Positions 9,306 through 17,587 are shown, counted from the stretch's first letter. The stretch is 38,656 bases of DNA from an uncultured Lachnospiraceae bacterium (GCA_947167135.1 CAMVGV010000024.1:1-38656), one strand, 5' to 3'. A program made the numbers and translations. Notes: a model not told the origin generated them from the sequence alone.

Positions 9306-10148
9306 TCACTTTCCCAATAAATCCGACAACCTTACAAATTCCTCCAGAGAAAGCTGTTCTCCTCTTACAGTCGTCCCCTTTCCGAGAAGCTCAATGGCTT
9401 CGACAATTCTATCCGGGGAACAGGTGATCCCGGGATAGTTTTTCAGCCCGTTCGCAAGAGTTTTCCTGCGCTGATTAAAGGAGGCTCTTATAATATCGAA
9501 AAGAAGCTTCTCGTCTGCCACACTTACCGGCGGCTCCTTCCTGACTTTTAGGTGCACCACGGTTGAAGAAACCTTTGGCCTGGGGATAAAGCACTCCGGA
9601 GGGACCTCCGTTACCGCTTCTGCCTCGGTGCGGTACAAAACCGCCAGGGTCAGGGCTCCGTAGGTCTTTTTCCCGGGAAGTGAAAGCATCCTCTCTGCCA
9701 CTTCCTTCTGCACCATAACCGTCATGCTGTCTATTGGCGCTTTCGACTCCAAAAGCTCCATAATGACCGGAGTCGTAATATAATAAGGCAGATTCGCAAC
9801 GACCCTTATATGTCCTCCCTGTTTCCTTCCCCGGACCAGCTCCCCTATATCGGTCTTCAGAATGTCGGCATTTATTATCCGGACATTTTCTCTTCTGCCA
9901 ACACTGTCTTCCAGCACGGGAATGAGCTTTTTATCTATCTCGACCGCTATCACCTCTCCGGCGCCTTCACTTAGAAAAGCCGTTAATGCCCCGGTTCCCG
10001 GTCCGATCTCAAGGACCGTATCCTCCTTTGTGACCTCAGAAGCCTCTACTATACGCCTCAGCACATTCTCATCCCTTAGAAAATTCTGTCCGTACTTTTT
10101 CTTGGCCCTTACATCATATTTTTTTATTACTGCAGCTGTCCCGGTCAA
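9306..10148 (-). CDS. rsmA: 16S rRNA dimethyladenosine transferase RsmA/KsgA
   Basis: SAM-dependent enzyme that dimethylates two adjacent adenines near the 3' end of 16S rRNA during small-subunit maturation. The 280 residues match the family's length. Visible landmarks are [10 protein letters not shown] (17-26), the SAM-binding loop [11 protein letters not shown] (46-56), the acidic EID (70-72), the catalytic NLPY (119-122) and the C-terminal [13 protein letters not shown]. The start is TTG at 10148, overlapping the tatD stop by four bases, with GGGGG a few bases upstream. Pairing with tatD is common in Bacillota, but the usual intervening rnmV is absent. Confidence 0.96.
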   Translation of the reverse strand: MTGTAAVIKKYDVRAKKKYGQNFLRDENVLRRIVEASEVTKEDTVLEIGPGTGALTAFLSEGAGEVIAVEIDKKLIPVLEDSVGRRENVRIINADILKTDIGELVRGRKQGGHIRVVANLPYYITTPVIMELLESKAPIDSMTVMVQKEVAERMLSLPGKKTYGALTLAVLYRTEAEAVTEVPPECFIPRPKVSSTVVHLKVRKEPPVSVADEKLLFDIIRASFNQRRKTLANGLKNYPGITCSPDRIVEAIELLGKGTTVRGEQLSLEEFVRLSDLLGK

Positions 10149-10957
10149 AATACCCCCGCGTCCTGTCGATCTGTCTTCCGGTCATCATTTGCAATGCGGT
10201 AAAGCCTGAATGCATTCCGGTATGTTGTCTCACAGACCTCTTCCTTTGATATTCCCTTCAGCTCCGCTATCTTCTCCGCAACAAGATTCAAATATCCCGA
10301 ATAATTCCGCTCACCCCTGTGAGGCACCGGTGCAAGGTAAGGGCAATCTGTTTCCAGCACTATATTCTCCAAAGGGATTGCTTCAGCCACCTCCTTCAAT
10401 GCCTTTGCATTCTTGAAGGTCACAACTCCTCCTATGCCGATAAAGAAGCCCTTCTTCACATATCTCTCAGCCATTTCCCTTGAAGCCGAGAAGCAGTGGA
10501 TCACACCTCCCATATCCTCTGCGTGACACTCCTCCAGGATATCGTATGTGTCCTGCACCGCATCCCTGGAATGGATGATAACCGGCTTATCAAGCTCCCT
10601 TGCAAGCTCCAGCTGCCTTCTGAACCAGAATGCCTGATCCTTTTTATCCGGACCTTCCTCCCAATAATCAAGTCCGATCTCGCCGATAGCCACGATCCTG
10701 CTGTTATTTCGTGTTTTTTCGGCGATCTCCGCCATAACGCCTTCATCAAGCCCTTCTATTTCCGAAGGATGGATACCGAGAGCCCCGTATGCAAAGGGAA
10801 AGCTTTTCAGGATCTCAAGGGTGCCGTCTAATGATCTCCTGTCTGCGGACACGTTCACAAAATGCGAAACCCCCTCCGAACGTGCAGTCTCTATTACGCT
10901 GTCCCTGTCCTCAGCATATCTTTCATCATCATAATGACAGTGGGTATCAAATATCAC
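10145..10957 (-). CDS. tatD: TatD family metal-dependent hydrolase/DNase
   Basis: TIM-barrel metal-dependent hydrolase of the TatD family (3'-5' DNase/RNase activity in characterised members). The GTG at 10957 is chosen over an in-frame TTG at 10972 because GAGGAG sits seven bases before it and the protein then starts IFDTHCHYDD, the family's usual first strand with the HxH metal ligands. Other ligand motifs are AIGEIGLDYW, KPVIIHSRDA, GVIHCFSAS and LETDCPYLAP. Length is about 270 residues, normal for the family. Its stop overlaps the start of rsmA. Confidence 0.93.
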   Translation of the reverse strand: MIFDTHCHYDDERYAEDRDSVIETARSEGVSHFVNVSADRRSLDGTLEILKSFPFAYGALGIHPSEIEGLDEGVMAEIAEKTRNNSRIVAIGEIGLDYWEEGPDKKDQAFWFRRQLELARELDKPVIIHSRDAVQDTYDILEECHAEDMGGVIHCFSASREMAERYVKKGFFIGIGGVVTFKNAKALKEVAEAIPLENIVLETDCPYLAPVPHRGERNYSGYLNLVAEKIAELKGISKEEVCETTYRNAFRLYRIANDDRKTDRQDAGVF

Positions 10958-11049
10958 AGAAGTTCTCCTCAATTATAGATACAAACTATAGTCCGTTATC
11001 GGAAAAAACCTTATTTACAATCATTTTCTTTTATGATAGATTTGCAGCC

Positions 11050-11556
11050 ATGAATACAATAACAACAAAAAGAATAACAGTAACCGCACTATTTCTTGCA
11101 ATGAACATTGCAATGAGCTCTTTCGGAATCCCCGTTCCGGGAGGACACCTGTATCTCTGCGACGCAGTCATATGTCTCGCAGCCATACTGTTAAACCCCC
11201 TTGAAGCCTTTGTGGTGGGTGGTATCGGCTCCTTCCTCGGAGACATGCTGTTCTACCCGCTGCCCATGTTCGTGTCTTTGGTCACGCACGGACTTCAGGC
11301 GGTGGTAATATCCCTTTTTTCACACAAATTCATGCCGAACCACCGCTTCGCCGGTGCGCTCACGGGAGTCATCATCGGTGGGGTGATCATGGTAACGGGC
11401 TACACCCTTGGAAAGATCTTTGTCTACAGCACCTTTGAGTACGCTATGATAAAGCTTCCCTACGAAATAGCCCAGGCTGCTCTTGGAGGGATACTCGGAA
11501 TGTTCCTCTGCTTCCGCTGCGGGATACAGAAGCTCTTCAATGAATACTTTTCGTGA
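11050..11556 (+). CDS. ECF transporter S (substrate-binding) component
   Basis: Membrane protein of 168 residues with five or six helices, resembling ECF S components of the riboflavin/queuosine-like type (PF07155-like). Motifs are GGHLYLCDAVICLAAILL, the small-residue GGIGSFLGDMLF stretch, and VTHGLQAVVI. S components bind a vitamin or precursor and share an energising module encoded elsewhere. The substrate cannot be assigned and no riboswitch fits in the 92 bases upstream. The chosen ATG has no clear Shine-Dalgarno; TATGAT at 11032-11037 would place transcription start only a few bases before it, so the message may be nearly leaderless. It is divergent from tatD and is the only plus-strand gene in the left half. 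Confidence 0.8.
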   Translation: MNTITTKRITVTALFLAMNIAMSSFGIPVPGGHLYLCDAVICLAAILLNPLEAFVVGGIGSFLGDMLFYPLPMFVSLVTHGLQAVVISLFSHKFMPNHRFAGALTGVIIGGVIMVTGYTLGKIFVYSTFEYAMIKLPYEIAQAALGGILGMFLCFRCGIQKLFNEYFS

Positions 11557-11562
11557 ATGATA

Positions 11563-11589
11563 AAGCTTCTTCGCTTCGGTCGGAATGAC
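11563..11589 (-). repeat. intergenic repeat, GTCATTCCGACCGAAGCGAAG type
   Basis: On the minus strand this reads GTCATTCCGACCGAAGCG followed by AAGAAGCTT. It resembles the GTCATCCTGAGCG...AGCGAAGGATCTT elements at 22184-22253 and 23170-23199, and its middle resembles the CCGACCGGAGCGAAGCGGAG tail of the palindromic repeats at 36420 and 37736. It lies between two convergent genes, right after the ECF S stop codon. Confidence 0.55.
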
Positions 11590-11592
11590 AGG

Positions 11593-12819
11593 TCATAATT
11601 CTATTCCGTCTTTTAGCGCCAGTTCTCTGGCGCTTTCCACTGAGTCCACGCCCGTTGCGTTCTTTATCGGTGCAAATTCATGCTCCCTTATGACCTCATA
11701 GGGGAGACAGCTGTCAAGCTGGTGTATCATATCTAATACCAGCTGCTCGAATTTATAACCGTTAGGCTTGTCCGGCTTGACTATGCTTCCGTCATCCGCC
11801 ATGTATTTGATCTTCTTCTCCACCACATGAAGAGGCATACGGTCTTCACTTACCCTGTCAAGCTCACTCACATGGAAAAGGTAGTTCAGGATCACACCGA
11901 AATTATATGCAGGATCCCCATTCTCATCCTTTTCATCCATCATTTCCTGTGAAAGATCATAGTACTCCACTATTGAGGGTCTTCCGTCCTCCAGACACAT
12001 TACTCCGATCTTTTCGTCCGGGACTGCCTTTTTTACCACCTTTGCCCCCACTGATGCATGATCCAGAACGGTCGCTCCCACAAAACAGGGATCCAGGATG
12101 CGCTGCAGTATATTATCCACAGCAAAGAGGTCTATCCATTCAATGCCTTCATCGGAAAGCAGCTTGTCGAGACCGGCACGCACCATTGATGAATACCAGC
12201 CCCCGTTACCGTTCGGTGAAGTAAAGAGCCTGCCCTTATCCTCCATATAGAGCTTTCCGTTAAAATCACAGGCCGGTGCCATGCTCTGCTTAAAGAATGT
12301 GACCCGGTCCTCCTTATAGCCGAAGAACTTCTTTTCCCTGAGAAATTTTACGGTTGCATCATGGTTTGCCTCACTGGTCATAATGAACAGACGGATCCAG
12401 GTATCGGTCTCATGCACCACATCAAGGAGATTCTCTATGATCCGCTGGAAAATATACACAGGCTTGTTTATCCCGATATCATACATTCCCTTTGGATTGT
12501 CGGAACCGAGCCTTGTGCCCATTCCTCCAGCAAGAAGCAGTGCTGCGGTCTTTCCTGCACGGATGACCCTTACTCCCTCATCGTGAAATTCCTTCTCACG
12601 GGATAAGATCTCTGCCCTCTGCATGACCCTGATAGGAGAAAAAACACCTCTTTTCAAGCCCACTTCCGCTTCCCCGATGTGTTTAAGCACGTTGAGATCC
12701 GTTTCCTCTATCTGGCTTAAAAGCCGCTCTCTGTCTTCCTTATCAAGCTCGTCAAAATACTTAAGAACATGCTCCTGCCCGTACTCTGCAAGCTTCTTTT
12801 CCGCTGCTTCTCTGGTCAT
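11593..12819 (-). CDS. UDPGP-family UTP:sugar-1-phosphate uridylyltransferase (UAP-like)
   Basis: Nucleotidyltransferase of 408 residues. The nucleotide-binding loop LAGGMGTRLGSDNPKGMYDI (residues 96-115) is the hallmark of the UDPGP family that includes eukaryotic UDP-GlcNAc pyrophosphorylase and UDP-glucose pyrophosphorylase, not the GalU or GlmU families. Other landmarks are FIMTSEANHDAT, FFKQSMAPA, PNGNGGWYSSM and LFAVDNILQRI. It should make a UDP-sugar from UTP and a hexose- or HexNAc-1-phosphate. UAP-type similarity favours HexNAc, but the substrate is uncertain. The ribosome-binding site is ACGGAGGAAAAAG. A hairpin separates it from the upstream SPFH gene. Confidence 0.87.
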   Translation of the reverse strand: MTREAAEKKLAEYGQEHVLKYFDELDKEDRERLLSQIEETDLNVLKHIGEAEVGLKRGVFSPIRVMQRAEILSREKEFHDEGVRVIRAGKTAALLLAGGMGTRLGSDNPKGMYDIGINKPVYIFQRIIENLLDVVHETDTWIRLFIMTSEANHDATVKFLREKKFFGYKEDRVTFFKQSMAPACDFNGKLYMEDKGRLFTSPNGNGGWYSSMVRAGLDKLLSDEGIEWIDLFAVDNILQRILDPCFVGATVLDHASVGAKVVKKAVPDEKIGVMCLEDGRPSIVEYYDLSQEMMDEKDENGDPAYNFGVILNYLFHVSELDRVSEDRMPLHVVEKKIKYMADDGSIVKPDKPNGYKFEQLVLDMIHQLDSCLPYEVIREHEFAPIKNATGVDSVESARELALKDGIEL

Positions 12820-12837
12820 TTCTTTTTCCTCCGTAAT

Positions 12838-12865
12838 AAGGCTGCCCGCAAAGGGACAGCCTTTT
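12838..12865 (-). terminator. probable terminator after the SPFH gene
   Basis: On the minus strand AAAAGGCTGTCCC-TTTGC-GGGCAGCCTTATT forms a GC-rich stem with one mismatch and a modest T-rich tail. It lies between the SPFH gene and the uridylyltransferase gene; on the plus strand it also has a short T run. Confidence 0.55.
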
Positions 12866-12906
12866 CTAATACATATTCAGCTGCTGTTTTGAACCGTATC
12901 GCCGGA

Positions 12907-14163
12907 TCAGGGCTTCGGATGACCGCAGTTCGTGCAGAACTTTCCTTCGTTCTTTGTTCCGCAGTCAGGGCAGAACCACTGCGCGGACGCTGCAGGTGCC
13001 GGAGCCGGGGTTCCGCAGTTCGTGCAGAACTTACCGGTATTCTGGGTATTGCACTGGGGGCATACCCAGCCACCGGGTGCTGCTGCCGCAGCAGGAGCTG
13101 CTCCACCCGCTGCCGGTGCAGGTGCTGCGCCCTGAGGTGCCTGTGCGCCTGCCATCTGGAAAAGCTGTCCGGCGTTCATACCTCCTGCATTTGCTGCCAT
13201 ATTCATACCTGCAAAGCCGAACATCGCGCCGCCGGCGCCCTCGTTCCTTGCAGCATCCTGCATAGCCTGAGCCTGAGCACCCACAAGGGTTGCGGCTGCC
13301 ATGCCGGGATTCCTGTTGATGGCATTTCTCTGAGCCTCTTTGATCATCCTCTCGTCTTCCTCGTCCGCCTTTATGGAGGAAACGCCGAAGGAAGCGATGG
13401 CGATGCCTCTGTGCTCTGACCACTTCTTCGAAAGGATCTCATTTAACGCATCCGCGATTTCATTCGTATGTCCGGGAACCTCACTGTAACGCACTCCCTT
13501 TGCGGAGATCTGTGCGAAAGCAGGCTGCAGTGCCGTCAGGAGCTCTGACTTCAGCTGGGAGTCGATCTCCTCTCTCTCATAAACATCCGTAACATTTCCA
13601 CAGACATTGGTATAGAAGAGAACAGGATCAACTACCTTGTATGAATATTCTCCGAAGCACTTGACCGAAATATCAATGTCAAGACCTATATTATTGTCTA
13701 CCACGCGGAAAGGCACGGGATTGGCAGTACCGTACTTATTTCCGATGATCTCCTTGATATTAACGAAATAGATCCTCTGATCCTTGGGAGCGTCACCGCC
13801 GAAGGTAAAACGCTTTCCGATATTCTTAAAGGAATCTACGATTCCCTTTCCCAGACCGCCGCTGAAGATCGATGGCTCTGTTGAAGCATCATATGTAAAT
13901 TCCCCGGGCTCCGCGCAGACCTCGGCAACCTTTCCCTGATCAACGATGATCATACACTGACCCTCATTGATCGCGATCACCGACCCGTTGGTTATGATAT
14001 TGTCTTCGCCCTTTGTATTTGAAGACTGTCTCTTTTCACTGGTTCTTTTCTGTCCTTTTACCACCAGAATGGTCTCGTCAATGGAGTCACAGTAAAAATA
14101 CTCCTTCCACTGGTCGGCAAGAACACTGCCTGCAGCATTGCCTATTGCTCTGATTAATCCCAT
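12907..14163 (-). CDS. SPFH-domain protein with two C-terminal zinc ribbons (YdjI-like)
   Basis: Protein of 418 residues. The first ~300 resemble the 'virion core protein-like' SPFH family typified by Bacillus subtilis YdjI, a membrane-associated scaffold acting with PspA/LiaH-type stress proteins. Recognisable parts are the opening MGLIRAIGNAAGSVLADQWK, the FSGGLGKG region and IASFGVSSIKADEEDERMI. A flexible Ala/Pro/Gly-rich linker (about 325-365) leads to two zinc ribbons near the end, each a CPxC followed by GKFCTNCG. Its ribosome-binding site is GAGGAGGTACT, with an extended -10 promoter upstream. No PspA homologue is in the window. Function (membrane stress or microdomain organisation) is inferred from family. 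Confidence 0.85.
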   Translation of the reverse strand: MGLIRAIGNAAGSVLADQWKEYFYCDSIDETILVVKGQKRTSEKRQSSNTKGEDNIITNGSVIAINEGQCMIIVDQGKVAEVCAEPGEFTYDASTEPSIFSGGLGKGIVDSFKNIGKRFTFGGDAPKDQRIYFVNIKEIIGNKYGTANPVPFRVVDNNIGLDIDISVKCFGEYSYKVVDPVLFYTNVCGNVTDVYEREEIDSQLKSELLTALQPAFAQISAKGVRYSEVPGHTNEIADALNEILSKKWSEHRGIAIASFGVSSIKADEEDERMIKEAQRNAINRNPGMAAATLVGAQAQAMQDAARNEGAGGAMFGFAGMNMAANAGGMNAGQLFQMAGAQAPQGAAPAPAAGGAAPAAAAAPGGWVCPQCNTQNTGKFCTNCGTPAPAPAASAQWFCPDCGTKNEGKFCTNCGHPKP

Positions 14164-14201
14164 AGTACCTCCTCTGTCTTACTAGACTTTGATTTCCTCA
14201 T

Positions 14202-14210
14202 AGTATACCA
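14202..14210 (-). promoter_or_regulatory. extended -10 promoter of the SPFH gene
   Basis: On the minus strand TGGTATACT is an extended -10 (TGn followed by a near-consensus hexamer) about 40 bases before the ATG. The weak -35 (TGAACA) would fall inside the arm of the hairpin at 14220-14256. Confidence 0.5.
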
Positions 14211-14219
14211 CATTTATCT

Positions 14220-14256
14220 GTATCTGTTCAGACCCCCCCGGATTCTGAACAGATAC
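14220..14256. other. perfect 13-bp inverted repeat after folC
   Basis: GTATCTGTTCAGA and its exact reverse complement flank an 11-base loop containing seven C on the plus strand, starting two bases after the folC stop codon. It could end the folC message, but on the minus strand no T run follows, so it is not a classic intrinsic terminator. It also overlaps the -35 region of the SPFH promoter. Confidence 0.6.
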
Positions 14257-14258
14257 AT

Positions 14259-15722
14259 CTATCTTCTGAAGAAAGAGAACAAGCCGCGCTTTTTCTTTTT
14301 CTCTTCTTTCTTCTCACCGGAAATCCCGTTTTCGTTTACCGTATGCTTTCCCTCACGCCCGCCGGCTTCGGTTTTCCTTCCCGTTCCGTCATCTGCATTG
14401 AAAAGCTTCCGTACCTCCCCCACATAATAGAAGGAGCCGAAAATGCAGATCACATCGTCCTCTTCCGCCTGGGACAGCGCCATCCGTACAGCAGTCTGCA
14501 CGGAATTGCAGGGCGTTGCAGTAAGCCCCGTCGCGGAATGTATGAACTGTGCAAGCTGAGCAGCCGGAAGCGCCCGGTGGGAAGCCGGTGTTACCGTGAA
14601 AAACTTCTTTGCGAGATGGGCAATCTCCGCCGTCATCCTGTCATACTCCTTATCCGCGAGCACTCCCATAATAAACATGACCTTCTGCTCTTCCCCGAAC
14701 TGGGATTCGATGCTCCGGGCGAGTACCATCGCGCCCTCCTCATTGTGGCTCCCGTCAACTATAACCGTCGGATCGCTCTGCAGGAGCTCAAATCTCCCCG
14801 GAATACTGGTTTTCTTTAAGCCCCGCCGCATGGAATCATCGTTTATGTTTTCATAGCCTCTGGTATACAGTATCTTTGCCGCACCTATGGCAAGGGAAGC
14901 GTTCCCCACCTGATAGATACCCGGAAGTGCGATTTCCAGATCCTTCTGCCCCGGAAGGTCGAAGGTCTGTCCCCTTAAGCTTATCTCATTTATCTTCGAC
15001 GGAAGTATGGTCCGGTGAAGCCATGCCTTTCTTTCGTTGCAGACATTCTCAAAAACCGCCTCTACCTCCGGAGTCTGGGGATACATGATGATGTCCCCGT
15101 TTTCCTTTATGATCCCTGCCTTTTCATATGCTATCTGCTCCAGGGTCTCCCCAAGGATCTCGGTATGGTCGTAGCTTATGGTGGTAAGGATCGCCAGATC
15201 CGGGGTTTTTATCACATTCGTGGCATCCAGCCTTCCACCGAGCCCCGTTTCCAGGATCACTACATTCACCTCCTGCTCCAGAAAATAGAGAAAAGCCATT
15301 GCAGTGATTATTTCAAATTCCGAAGGGTACTGTATCCTGTCCCGCTTCATATCCTCGGCGCGATCCTTGACAAGACCCGTGAGGAAGCCGAAGTCATCCC
15401 CGGAAATCGGTTCCGGCTCCTTCCCGGGAGTAAGTATCTGCATTCTCTCTGTATAATCATTAAGGTGCGGAGAGGAGTACACCCCGACCTTGTAGCCGCT
15501 TTCCACAAGTATACGGCTTAGAAAGGCGGCAGTGGAGCCCTTGCCGTTGGTGCCTGCGATATGTACGAATCTCAGCTGATCCTGCGGATTCCCGAGACGG
15601 AGTAAAAGCTCTGATATGGCCGACAGATTATACGGCTCCTGGCCGTTTGCTATGGAACGGGGCGAAAACTTCGGCACCCTGTCCAGATACTGCACAGCCT
15701 GTTCGTATGTCATTTCCTGCAT
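14259..15722 (-). CDS. folC: folylpolyglutamate synthase / dihydrofolate synthase
   Basis: Mur-ligase-like enzyme that adds glutamate to folates (and, in bifunctional members, to dihydropteroate). The P-loop GTNGKGS is at 57-63, after FVHIA, followed by YSSPHL. Later motifs VVILETGLGGRLDATNV, ILTTISYDHTEILG and VIVDGSHNEEGA are intact. At 487 residues it is longer than the usual ~430: the extra C-terminus is polar and ends in a lysine-rich run then GLFSFFRR, which could contact membrane. It lies 24 bases after the folate transporter gene folT. The start may be ATG 15722 or the in-frame ATG 15713; neither ribosome-binding site is strong. Confidence 0.92.
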   Translation of the reverse strand: MQEMTYEQAVQYLDRVPKFSPRSIANGQEPYNLSAISELLLRLGNPQDQLRFVHIAGTNGKGSTAAFLSRILVESGYKVGVYSSPHLNDYTERMQILTPGKEPEPISGDDFGFLTGLVKDRAEDMKRDRIQYPSEFEIITAMAFLYFLEQEVNVVILETGLGGRLDATNVIKTPDLAILTTISYDHTEILGETLEQIAYEKAGIIKENGDIIMYPQTPEVEAVFENVCNERKAWLHRTILPSKINEISLRGQTFDLPGQKDLEIALPGIYQVGNASLAIGAAKILYTRGYENINDDSMRRGLKKTSIPGRFELLQSDPTVIVDGSHNEEGAMVLARSIESQFGEEQKVMFIMGVLADKEYDRMTAEIAHLAKKFFTVTPASHRALPAAQLAQFIHSATGLTATPCNSVQTAVRMALSQAEEDDVICIFGSFYYVGEVRKLFNADDGTGRKTEAGGREGKHTVNENGISGEKKEEKKKKRGLFSFFRR

Positions 15723-15746
15723 GATGATATTGTTTCCTTCTGTAAA

Positions 15747-16277
15747 TTACTGAGATAACGCGCCCTTCCGCGCAAGACTGTTTACAGGTCCCGCGATGGC
15801 GGCGATGATGATAATGTTTACCGGTATCATAACAAGCTCCTTAAGAAGCCTCATGGAAAGCACCGCTGCAAATCCTCCGCTCCCGTAGAGCATGGTGAGC
15901 CAGAGCGAACTCAGCAGAAGATTCACGACAACCGTGTTGACAATGACTGCCGCGCTAATTCTTTTCAGGCTGTACGCCGCTCCGGATCTGTTGTGAAGAA
16001 ACAACCCGAAAATAATACCGCTCACGATACCTGAAATTGTGAATCCCGGGAAAAAGGGACCGGTGGGCTTAACTATATATCCTCCGATATCAGTCAGTGC
16101 CCCGTTCACCGCTGCTATGGCCGGTCCGAACAAAAGACCCGCTGCCGCAAGCGGCACGGCGGAAAAACGTATCTCGAGTACATTGCTTATCGGAACCTTT
16201 AAGAAACCGGCTATTATCCCAATGGCAACCAGAAATGATGCCATTGTCAGTGTCCGCAGGTTCTTTATTCCGGACAT
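15747..16277 (-). CDS. folT: folate ECF transporter S component FolT
   Basis: Membrane protein of 176 residues with about six helices. It matches the folate-family ECF S component: the N-terminal LTMASFLVAIGIIAGFLKVP, then EIRFSAVPLAAAGLLFGP, and especially PTGPFFPGFTISGIVSGII, the family's characteristic loop. It should bind folate and work with the shared EcfAAT module, which is not in this window. The ribosome-binding site AAGGAGGAGTAACGA is strong. Position directly before folC supports folate: uptake followed by polyglutamylation, which traps the vitamin in the cell. Confidence 0.88.
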   Translation of the reverse strand: MSGIKNLRTLTMASFLVAIGIIAGFLKVPISNVLEIRFSAVPLAAAGLLFGPAIAAVNGALTDIGGYIVKPTGPFFPGFTISGIVSGIIFGLFLHNRSGAAYSLKRISAAVIVNTVVVNLLLSSLWLTMLYGSGGFAAVLSMRLLKELVMIPVNIIIIAAIAGPVNSLARKGALSQ

Positions 16278-16295
16278 TCGTTACTCCTCCTTAAA

Positions 16296-16775
16296 CTATT
16301 TCTTTGCGCCATGTTTCTGCGCGATGCAGGTTCCTCCAACGGAAACCGCCGTACCTCCCTCCGGAACCGTTATCTCAGCCGCTCCCTTCATGGGGGATTT
16401 TCCCCCGTCCCCCTGAGCTGCTATTGTAACGGTATCGACAACTTTTCCGTCCGCATCCATCACGGTTACCGAACACATCTTGTCTGCCATTCCCACCGTA
16501 TAGTCACCGGCATCCAGCGTCGTAGTGGTCCCATCCACCAGCTTAAAATAATCAACGCCCTCCCCGGGGGTGGAACGCATATTGGCGGTATTGACATCGG
16601 GAAGCTCCGCAACAGCCTCGTCTCCCCGGCTTCCGCCCATGCCTGCCGCTCCGGTCCCAAGGATCCGGGTAAGATTATCATTCTCCGCGATACTGTCCTT
16701 TCCCGTCTTTCCGCAGGAGGCGAGAGAAAACAGCAGGGCAGTTATCATAATAAAAACCACAGTTTTCTTTACCAT
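16296..16775 (-). CDS. small exported lipoprotein
   Basis: Protein of 159 residues with a lipoprotein signal: KK, a hydrophobic stretch and lipobox LASC near residues 18-21, so the mature protein would be anchored outside the membrane. The rest is a small, probably beta-rich domain (FKLVDGTTTTLDAGDYTVGM, VTVMDADGKVVDTVTI) of no family I recognise. Its start overlaps the end of the HAD gene by seven bases and folT follows 18 bases later, so it is embedded in the folate operon. A role in folate uptake is possible but is only inferred from position. Confidence 0.75.
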   Translation of the reverse strand: MVKKTVVFIMITALLFSLASCGKTGKDSIAENDNLTRILGTGAAGMGGSRGDEAVAELPDVNTANMRSTPGEGVDYFKLVDGTTTTLDAGDYTVGMADKMCSVTVMDADGKVVDTVTIAAQGDGGKSPMKGAAEITVPEGGTAVSVGGTCIAQKHGAKK

Positions 16776-17587
16776 GTCAATTCTCCGTCAAGTATTTTTT
16801 CAAGAGCATGCTCCACAGTATCCGTGTGATATTTTCCGAGTTCCTTAACACTTTCCACCGCCGTGTCCATGGTGATGGGACATCCCGCCATTTCCAGCAT
16901 TTCCCTGTCGTTTTCGTTATCTCCGAAGCAAAGCAGGTTTTCGGCAGGGATACCGAGACGGCCAAGAACCTTTTCAAGGGCAAGACCCTTATGAACGCCG
17001 GGCGGCATAAAATCCAGCCATTCACTGCCGCCTGTGACTACCGTACATTTACCTTCAAATTGGCTTTTCCAGTTTCTTATCTGCTCATCCGTAAGCCCGG
17101 TCTTTACATAGGCGGATATCTTAAAGAACGGCTCTCTTTTTTCCCTGACATCCTTGACCCGTGTAACGTTATTTTTCACGGTAAATCTCAAAAGCTCATA
17201 ATAACCCAGGTCCCTGTCAGGTATTATACTCGTATTCACCCCGGATACAAGAACCTCTGCACCGGGAACCGCTTCGATCGCGTCTATTATCTCAATTGCA
17301 AGAGAATCCTCCATCTCTTCACGGCTTATCATTTCCCCGTCTATAAAGGTTAAGCAGCCGTTTTCACATATATATCCGATCTCCTGCCTGACCGGCGAAA
17401 ACAGCCTCTGCAGATTTGCGTACTGCCTGCCGCTGGCCGCAAAAAAGATTATTCCTCTCTCAGTAAGACGGTGTATCAGCCCCGGTGCCGCATCGGTTAG
17501 CTCCTGACTCCCGTTTAATAAAAGGGTTCCGTCCAGATCACAGGCTATTATCTTTAGTTTATGCTTTGCTCCGCTCTGAAGCACCAC
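16769..17587 (-). CDS. HAD-superfamily Cof-type phosphatase
   Basis: Cof/YbiV-like HAD hydrolase (subclass IIB) of 272 residues. The nucleophile motif CDLDGTLL is at residues 16-23, motif II is FFAASGRQY, and motif IV is LCFGDNENDREML. Relatives dephosphorylate sugar phosphates, FMN, pyridoxal phosphate or other small phosphates, so the substrate is open. The start is one of two adjacent GTG codons, 17587 or 17584, after GGAGGTTAAAGGTGCC. It is first in a four-gene run with the lipoprotein, folT and folC. A phosphatase next to folate genes could act on a folate precursor, but nothing in the sequence shows this. Confidence 0.88.
   Translation of the reverse strand: MVLQSGAKHKLKIIACDLDGTLLLNGSQELTDAAPGLIHRLTERGIIFFAASGRQYANLQRLFSPVRQEIGYICENGCLTFIDGEMISREEMEDSLAIEIIDAIEAVPGAEVLVSGVNTSIIPDRDLGYYELLRFTVKNNVTRVKDVREKREPFFKISAYVKTGLTDEQIRNWKSQFEGKCTVVTGGSEWLDFMPPGVHKGLALEKVLGRLGIPAENLLCFGDNENDREMLEMAGCPITMDTAVESVKELGKYHTDTVEHALEKILDGELTW

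Noticed and set aside
10958-11049. Vitamin riboswitch before the ECF S component
   Set aside because: Only 92 bases, shared with the divergent tatD start, with no strong conserved hairpins.
12769-13423. Open frames on both strands over the zinc-ribbon and linker region
   Set aside because: Cysteine/arginine/glycine-rich shadows of the Ala/Pro/Gly linker and ribbons of the SPFH protein.
14220-14256. Classic intrinsic terminator for folC
   Set aside because: The stem is perfect but no T run follows on the minus strand; recorded as an inverted repeat instead.
16278-16295. Folate (THF) riboswitch before folT
   Set aside because: The gap is 18 bases inside an operon and contains only the ribosome-binding site.
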